NCBI RefSeq assembly: GCF_900099705.1
Contig: NZ_LT629695.1
Location: 1 to 64,000, forward strand
Direction of reading: 5' to 3'
From: Agrococcus jejuensis
Lineage (GTDB): Bacteria > Actinomycetota > Actinomycetes > Actinomycetales > Microbacteriaceae
DNA: 64,000 nt
The notes beneath the pieces were generated by a model, which saw only the letters and a program-made list of their open reading frames with translations, ran no database searches and had not been told where the DNA came from. The translations under genes were made by a program, and so were the position numbers. This document shows, piece after piece, positions 59,601 to 64,000 of this stretch. Position 1 is the stretch's first letter; every line of letters starts with the position of its first letter.

Positions 59601-60262
59601 GATCCCAGGGTATCGGCCGTGGCGAGCACGTCGCGCAGCGCCTGGATGCGCGGAGCCGGGTCGCCGTGCCCGTAGACGGCGCTGCCGGCCACGAACGTGT
59701 CGGCGCCGGCCGCTGCCGCCTCGGCGATCGTCGCGGTCGAGATGCCGCCGTCGACCTGCAGCAGCACCTCGACGCCGGCGTCGGCGGCGGCGCGGCGCAG
59801 CGTGCCGAGCTTCGGCAGCACCTCGGGCATGAACGACTGGCCGCCGAAGCCGGGCTCGACCGTCATGACCAGCACCATGTCGAACGCGTCGATGCGGTCG
59901 GCGAACGGTGCGACGTCGGTGCCGGGCTTGATCGCGACCGACGCGGCGACGCCCGCATCCCGCAGCGTGCGCGCGAGCGCGAACGGGTCGCGGCTCGCCT
60001 CGGCGTGGAACGTGACGCTCGTGACGCCCGGCAGCACGTACTGCGGCGCCCAGCGGTCGGCGTCGTCGATCATGAGGTGCACGTCGAGCGGGACGGGCGA
60101 GACCTGGCCGATGCGCTCGACGATCGGCAGTCCGAGCGTGAGGTTCGGCACGAAGTGGCCGTCCATGACGTCGACGTGCACGGCGTCGGCCGTCGCGATC
60201 GCGTGCAGCTCGCGCTCGAGGTTCGCGAAGTCGGCGGACAGGATGCTCGGGTGGATGCGCAC
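59597..60262 (-). CDS. rpe: Ribulose-phosphate 3-epimerase
   Basis: Interconverts ribulose-5-phosphate and xylulose-5-phosphate. The 221-residue barrel shows [47 protein letters not shown] and QVDGGIS. I chose the GTG at 60262: it fits the family start, and a TAGCCT -10 box ends 7 nt before it, predicting a leaderless transcript. An ATG at 60292 would add ten residues overlapping rsmB. Confidence 0.92.
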   Translation of the reverse strand: MRIHPSILSADFANLERELHAIATADAVHVDVMDGHFVPNLTLGLPIVERIGQVSPVPLDVHLMIDDADRWAPQYVLPGVTSVTFHAEASRDPFALARTLRDAGVAASVAIKPGTDVAPFADRIDAFDMVLVMTVEPGFGGQSFMPEVLPKLGTLRRAAADAGVEVLLQVDGGISTATIAEAAAAGADTFVAGSAVYGHGDPAPRIQALRDVLATADTLGS

Positions 60263-60269
60263 GGACTCG

Positions 60270-60275
60270 AGGCTA
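60270..60275 (-). promoter_or_regulatory. -10 box of rpe overlapping the rsmB stop codon
   Basis: TAGCCT on the minus strand; its TAG is the stop codon of rsmB. The rpe GTG follows after 7 nt. Confidence 0.45.
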
Positions 60276-61697
60276 TCGAGGCTCGGATGCATCGCCTGCC
60301 GCCGCGGGCCGGCGCAGCAGCTGCACGAACATCGCGTCGGTGCCGTTGCGGTGCGGCCACAGCTGCACGGCCGCGCCCGAGCCGCCGAGCGGCGTGCCGG
60401 GTGCGACGCGCTCGAGCACCGCGCGGGTGTCGATCGCCTCGGCGCCGTCGGCGATCGCGCCCTGCACGATCGCGCGCGTCTCGGCGAGGTGCGGCGAGCA
60501 CGTGACGTAGGCGACGATGCCGCCAGGCTTCACGGCACGCATGGCGGCGCGCAGCAGCTCGCCCTGCAGGCGCGCGAGCTCGGGCACGTCGCTCGGCTGC
60601 TTGCGCCAGCGCGCCTCGGGACGGCGGCGCAGCGCGCCGAGGCCCGTGCACGGCGCGTCGAGCAGGATGCGGTCGTAGACGCCGTCGCGGTCGCCGTAGC
60701 GGCGGCCGTCGCCGACCGACACCTCCACGTCAGGGTCGACGGCGGCGAGCGCCTGGCGCACGAGGCCGGCGCGGGCGGGCACGAGCTCGTTCGCCTCGAG
60801 GTGGGCGTCGCCGACGCGCGCCTCGGCCGCGAGCAGGGCGGCCTTGCCGCCGGGGCCGGCGCAGAGGTCGAGCCAGCGCTCCCCCGCCGCGACGGGCGTC
60901 GCGCGGGTGAGCGCGAGCGCGGCGAGCTGGCTGCCGGCATCCTGCACGCGGGCACGACCGTCGCGCACCGCGGGGACGCGCCAGGGGTCGCCCGAGGGTG
61001 CGAGGCGCCCGACGGGCGACGCCGTGGGCTCGTCGCCGAGCTCCTCGGGCTCCGCGAGGCCGGGCAGCGCGACGAGCTGCACGCGCGGCGCGTCGTTGTC
61101 TGCGGCGAGCAGGTCGTCGAGCTCGGCGCCGGCGCCCTCGGCGTCGAGCGAGCGGCGCAGTGCGCGCACGACCCACGTGGGATGCGCGGCGCGCAGCGCG
61201 AGCGCGTCGTCGTCGCCCATCGTGCGGGCGATGGCGTCGACCTGGTCGTCGACGGGCGTCGCGGCGACCTTGCGCAGCACGGCGTTGGCGAAGCCGCGAC
61301 GGCCGCGGTGGTCGCCGAGCAGCTCGATCGACTCGTGCACCGCGGCGTGCGCGGGCACGCGCATGCGGGCGAGCTGGTGCACGGCGACGCGCAGCACCGA
61401 GAGCGTCGTCGGGTCGATCTCGTCGATCGGGCGGCCCGCGGCGGCCGACAGGACGGCGTCGAGCTGCCCCTGCCAGCGCAGCGTGCCGTAGGTCAGCTCG
61501 GTCGCGAACGCGGCATCCTGCGCGTCGAGGCCCGCCTCGCGGATGCGCGCGGGCAGCAGCAGGTTGGCGTAGGCGTCGTCGACGTCGACGTCGCGCACGA
61601 CCTCCTGCGCGACGCGACGCGGCGTCGGGCGCTCGTCGATGCGACGACGCTGCGGCGGGCGACCACCGCGCCCGCGCGACTGCTGACGATCAGGCAT
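60273..61697 (-). CDS. rsmB: 16S rRNA (cytosine-C5) methyltransferase RsmB (Sun/Fmu)
   Basis: A 474-residue protein with an N-terminal NusB-like RNA-binding domain (about residues 25-165) and a C-terminal SAM-dependent methyltransferase. LDLCAGPGGKAALLA binds SAM, the two catalytic Cys are in LDAPCTGLG and VTCSPHLAET. In E. coli it methylates C967 of 16S rRNA. A basic tail rich in Arg and Gln begins the protein. It overlaps fmt by 8 nt. Confidence 0.92.
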   Translation of the reverse strand: MPDRQQSRGRGGRPPQRRRIDERPTPRRVAQEVVRDVDVDDAYANLLLPARIREAGLDAQDAAFATELTYGTLRWQGQLDAVLSAAAGRPIDEIDPTTLSVLRVAVHQLARMRVPAHAAVHESIELLGDHRGRRGFANAVLRKVAATPVDDQVDAIARTMGDDDALALRAAHPTWVVRALRRSLDAEGAGAELDDLLAADNDAPRVQLVALPGLAEPEELGDEPTASPVGRLAPSGDPWRVPAVRDGRARVQDAGSQLAALALTRATPVAAGERWLDLCAGPGGKAALLAAEARVGDAHLEANELVPARAGLVRQALAAVDPDVEVSVGDGRRYGDRDGVYDRILLDAPCTGLGALRRRPEARWRKQPSDVPELARLQGELLRAAMRAVKPGGIVAYVTCSPHLAETRAIVQGAIADGAEAIDTRAVLERVAPGTPLGGSGAAVQLWPHRNGTDAMFVQLLRRPAAAGDASEPR

Positions 61698-62601
61698 CGA
61701 GCACGACCTCTCCCCCGCGACCGCGCAGCCAGTCGGCTGCCCGCATCGCCTGCTTGCCCGCCGGCTGCACCTCGCCGAGCGCGAGCGCGCCCGTGCCCGT
61801 GCCGAGCACGGCATCCTTGCCCACGAGCCGCGCCGTGCCGGCCGGCAGCGGATCGGCGGCGCTGCGCGAGAGCGCGAGCACCTTCACGCGCTCGCCGCCC
61901 AGCAGCACGTGCGCGCCGGGCTCGGGCGTCACGCCGCGGAAGCGGTCGAGCACGACGGCGGCGGGCTCGGCGAGCCGCAGCCGTCCGTCGGCGAGCTCGA
62001 GCTTCGGTGCGAACGACGGCTCGCCCGTCTGCTCCTCGAACGTGGCCGAGCCATCCGCGATCGCGTCGACGGCATCCACGAGCACGCCGGCGCCGGATGC
62101 CGCGAGCTCGGCGAGCAGATCGCCCGCGGTCGCGAGCGGCGGCACCGACGACGCGACCATGCGCACGATCGGGCCGGCGTCGAGCTCGGGCACGAGGCGG
62201 AAGACGCTCACGCCCGTGTCGTGCTCGCCCGCGACGAGCGCGCGCTGCACGGGTGCCGCGCCGCGGTAGGCGGGCAGCAGCGAGAAGTGCAGGTTGATCC
62301 AGCCGTGCTCGGGCGTCGACAGCAGCGGCTCGCGCACGAGGCCGCCGTAGGCGACGACGACGCCGAGCGACGCGCCGACGGCCGTGATCGCCTCGGTCGC
62401 GGCGGCGTCGAGCCGGTTCGCCTCGAGCACGGGCAGGCCCAGGCGCTCGGCGGCGGCGGCGACGGGCGTCGGCGTCAGCACGCGCTTGCGGCCCTGCGGC
62501 GACGCGGCGCGCGTGACGACGAGCGCGACCTCGTGCCGACGGCTGAGCGCCTCGAGGCTCGGCACGGCGGCGGCCGGGCTCCCGGCGAAGACGATGCGCA
62601 T
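61690..62601 (-). CDS. fmt: Methionyl-tRNA formyltransferase
   Basis: Formylates initiator Met-tRNA. The 303-residue product has MRIVFAGSPAAAVPSLEAL, the formyl-transfer site NLHFSLLPAYRGAAPVQ with its catalytic His and the following GVSVF segment, and a C-terminal OB-like domain. Its ATG overlaps the priA stop (TGATG). Confidence 0.94.
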   Translation of the reverse strand: MRIVFAGSPAAAVPSLEALSRRHEVALVVTRAASPQGRKRVLTPTPVAAAAERLGLPVLEANRLDAAATEAITAVGASLGVVVAYGGLVREPLLSTPEHGWINLHFSLLPAYRGAAPVQRALVAGEHDTGVSVFRLVPELDAGPIVRMVASSVPPLATAGDLLAELAASGAGVLVDAVDAIADGSATFEEQTGEPSFAPKLELADGRLRLAEPAAVVLDRFRGVTPEPGAHVLLGGERVKVLALSRSAADPLPAGTARLVGKDAVLGTGTGALALGEVQPAGKQAMRAADWLRGRGGEVVLDA

Positions 62602-64000
62602 CAGATCCCCTCGAACGGCTCGTGGTCGTCGACGTGCACGCGCACGGGCGCGCCCTTCGCGACGCGCGAGCGCGACTGCGTGGCCGCCCGCACGATCTCG
62701 GCGCGCAGGGCGTGCGCCACGTCGACGCCCGCTCCGTAGTCGAAGCGGACGATCGACCGTACCGCGCCGTCGCCCACGTCGACGGGACCCAGCGCATCCG
62801 TCGCGCCGATCTCGCCGACGGCGCGCACGACGCGCTCGACCTCGTCGGGGCCGCCGACGACGGAGGCGACGCGCACGGCGGGCGGGAAGCGCAGCGAGCG
62901 GCGGTCGGCGAGCTCGGCGGCGGCGAAGCCCGCGGCGTCGCGCGTCGTCATGGCGGCGGCGACGCGGCCGACGGCGCCCGTGAGCACGATCGTCGCGTCG
63001 TCGCGCGCGAGCGCACGGGCGCTCGACCAGGCGCGCACGGCGTCCTCGGCGACGCGCAGGCTCTCGCGGGCGAGCAGCCGCTCGCCGTCGAGCAGCAGCA
63101 CGGCGCGGTATCCGCCGGCCGCGACGGGCTCGGCGCCGCGCGTCGCGACGACGAGGCGCGGCTGGTCGTCAACCTCGAGGCGCTCGTGCTGGCCGTCGGC
63201 GACGACGACGGGCACGTTCGGGAACGCGCGGCCCAGCTCGTCGGCCGTGCGCACCGAGCCGCGGCCGAGGTCGGTGAGCCCGCGGCCGCCGCACGACGCG
63301 CATGCCCACGCCGCGTGCACGGCACCGCACCACGCGCACGATGGCGAGGCGTCGGCGCGCGCGCGGCGCAGGGGGCCCTGGCAGCGGCGGCAGCGGGCGC
63401 GCTCGCCGCAGGTCGAGCACGCGAGCGCCGGCGCATGTCCCGGGCGTGCGACCTGCACGAGCACGGGGCCGTGGGCGATCGCCTCCTTCGCGACCTGGAA
63501 CGCCATCGCCGGGATGCGGCCCTGCTGCCCCTGCTGCAGCGCCGCCGGCAGCGTGCGCGGCGGGCGGCCGCGCACGACGGCCTCGAGGAAGCCGAGCTCG
63601 ACGAGGCGCTGCGCCTCGGTCGAGCGCGCGTGCCCCGCGAGCACGAGCGCGCAGCCCGACTGCTGCTGGCGCACGAGCGCGACATCCCTCGTGGTCGCGT
63701 ACGGCGAGAGCGGCTCGACGTGCAGCGGATCGCCGTCGTCCCACACCGCGAGCAGGCCGAGGTTCGCCGCCGGCGCGTAGACGGCGCTGCGCGGCCCGAC
63801 GATCGCCACGGGTCCGCCGTCGAGGGCGCGCAGGAAGGCGCGGTACCGGTCGGGGTTCGACTGCCGCGCGTCGAGCTCGACGACGCGGTCGCCGACGACG
63901 GCCTCGAGCGCCGCCACCAACTGGCGCTGCTCGCGGTGGTCGGGCACGACGAGGATGGCCTGCTCGCCCCGAGCGAGCGCGTCGCGTGCGAGTCCCGCGA
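62601..64000 (-). CDS. priA: Primosomal protein N' (PriA), degenerate helicase, 5' end outside window
   Basis: The last 466 or so residues of PriA; the frame stays open to the window edge. The Cys cluster for zinc is present (CSTCGERARCRRCQGPL, CAWCGAVHAAWACASCGG). The helicase motif II region reads LGLLAVWDDGDPLHVEP where active PriA has a DEEH box, so ATP-driven helicase activity is unlikely. This is usual for actinobacterial PriA, whose role would be structural in restart of stalled replication forks. Confidence 0.88.
   Translation of the reverse strand, partial: AGLARDALARGEQAILVVPDHREQRQLVAALEAVVGDRVVELDARQSNPDRYRAFLRALDGGPVAIVGPRSAVYAPAANLGLLAVWDDGDPLHVEPLSPYATTRDVALVRQQQSGCALVLAGHARSTEAQRLVELGFLEAVVRGRPPRTLPAALQQGQQGRIPAMAFQVAKEAIAHGPVLVQVARPGHAPALACSTCGERARCRRCQGPLRRARADASPSCAWCGAVHAAWACASCGGRGLTDLGRGSVRTADELGRAFPNVPVVVADGQHERLEVDDQPRLVVATRGAEPVAAGGYRAVLLLDGERLLARESLRVAEDAVRAWSSARALARDDATIVLTGAVGRVAAAMTTRDAAGFAAAELADRRSLRFPPAVRVASVVGGPDEVERVVRAVGEIGATDALGPVDVGDGAVRSIVRFDYGAGVDVAHALRAEIVRAATQSRSRVAKGAPVRVHVDDHEPFEGI

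Overview
This 64 kb window is chromosomal DNA of a very GC-rich actinobacterium. Gene order and protein style point to the family Microbacteriaceae: the tal-pgi-zwf-opcA-pgl run, rbpA-secG-tpiA-pgk-gap, whiA-rapZ-uvrC-uvrA, an ANTAR regulator beside a tRNA-Leu, and a proofreading-deficient PolA. I cannot fix the genus from sequence alone. Coding density is high, and most genes are translationally coupled through ATGA, GTGA or TGATG overlaps.

Layout: 1-5644 (+) is a pentose-phosphate operon, tal-pgi-zwf-opcA-pgl; about ten indels break four of its five genes, while I see none in the other 58 kb. 5719-11162 (-) holds whiA, sodA, gap, pgk, tpiA, secG and rbpA. 11164-16818 (-) holds uvrA, uvrC and rapZ, followed by dps. 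17631-24561 is a 5-oxoproline utilisation locus: NRAMP-type transporter, pxpA, DUF1445, fused pxpBC and a biotin carboxylase-BCCP fusion, with a divergent GntR regulator. 24580-30957 holds coaE, a serine beta-lactamase-like protein, uvrB, a DUF4126 membrane protein and rpsA. 31116-34621 (-) is an accessory cluster of four exported proteins; three are small two-cysteine relatives and the last is a large LamG protein. 34838-40758 holds a hypothetical protein, a DUF885 protein, an F420-type oxidoreductase and polA; a thioesterase (+) follows.

41291-42593 is the most unusual segment. A Vsr-like (DUF559) nuclease gene is enclosed by two strong hairpins and then by two inverted arrays of the same 20-bp repeat. 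The whole unit sits between two convergent housekeeping genes, like an inserted cassette. 42629-64000 (-) holds pdtaR and then, beyond a tRNA-Leu, one long chain read in the order priA-fmt-rsmB-rpe-hisE-hisG-hisF-hisI-trpE-(membrane protein)-(HGxxPAAW protein)-trpC-trpB-trpA-lgt-gltB-gltD-pyk. This links histidine, tryptophan and glutamate synthesis with pentose phosphate and pyruvate metabolism.

Regulation visible in sequence: several genes have a TANNNT -10 box only 6-7 nt before the start codon and should be leaderless. Three of these, the repair genes uvrA, uvrB and polA, also carry a match to the PafBC (RecA-NDp) DNA-damage promoter at exactly 8-nt spacing. A perfect ATTGTT-C-AACAAT palindrome lies between gntR and the oxoproline operon.
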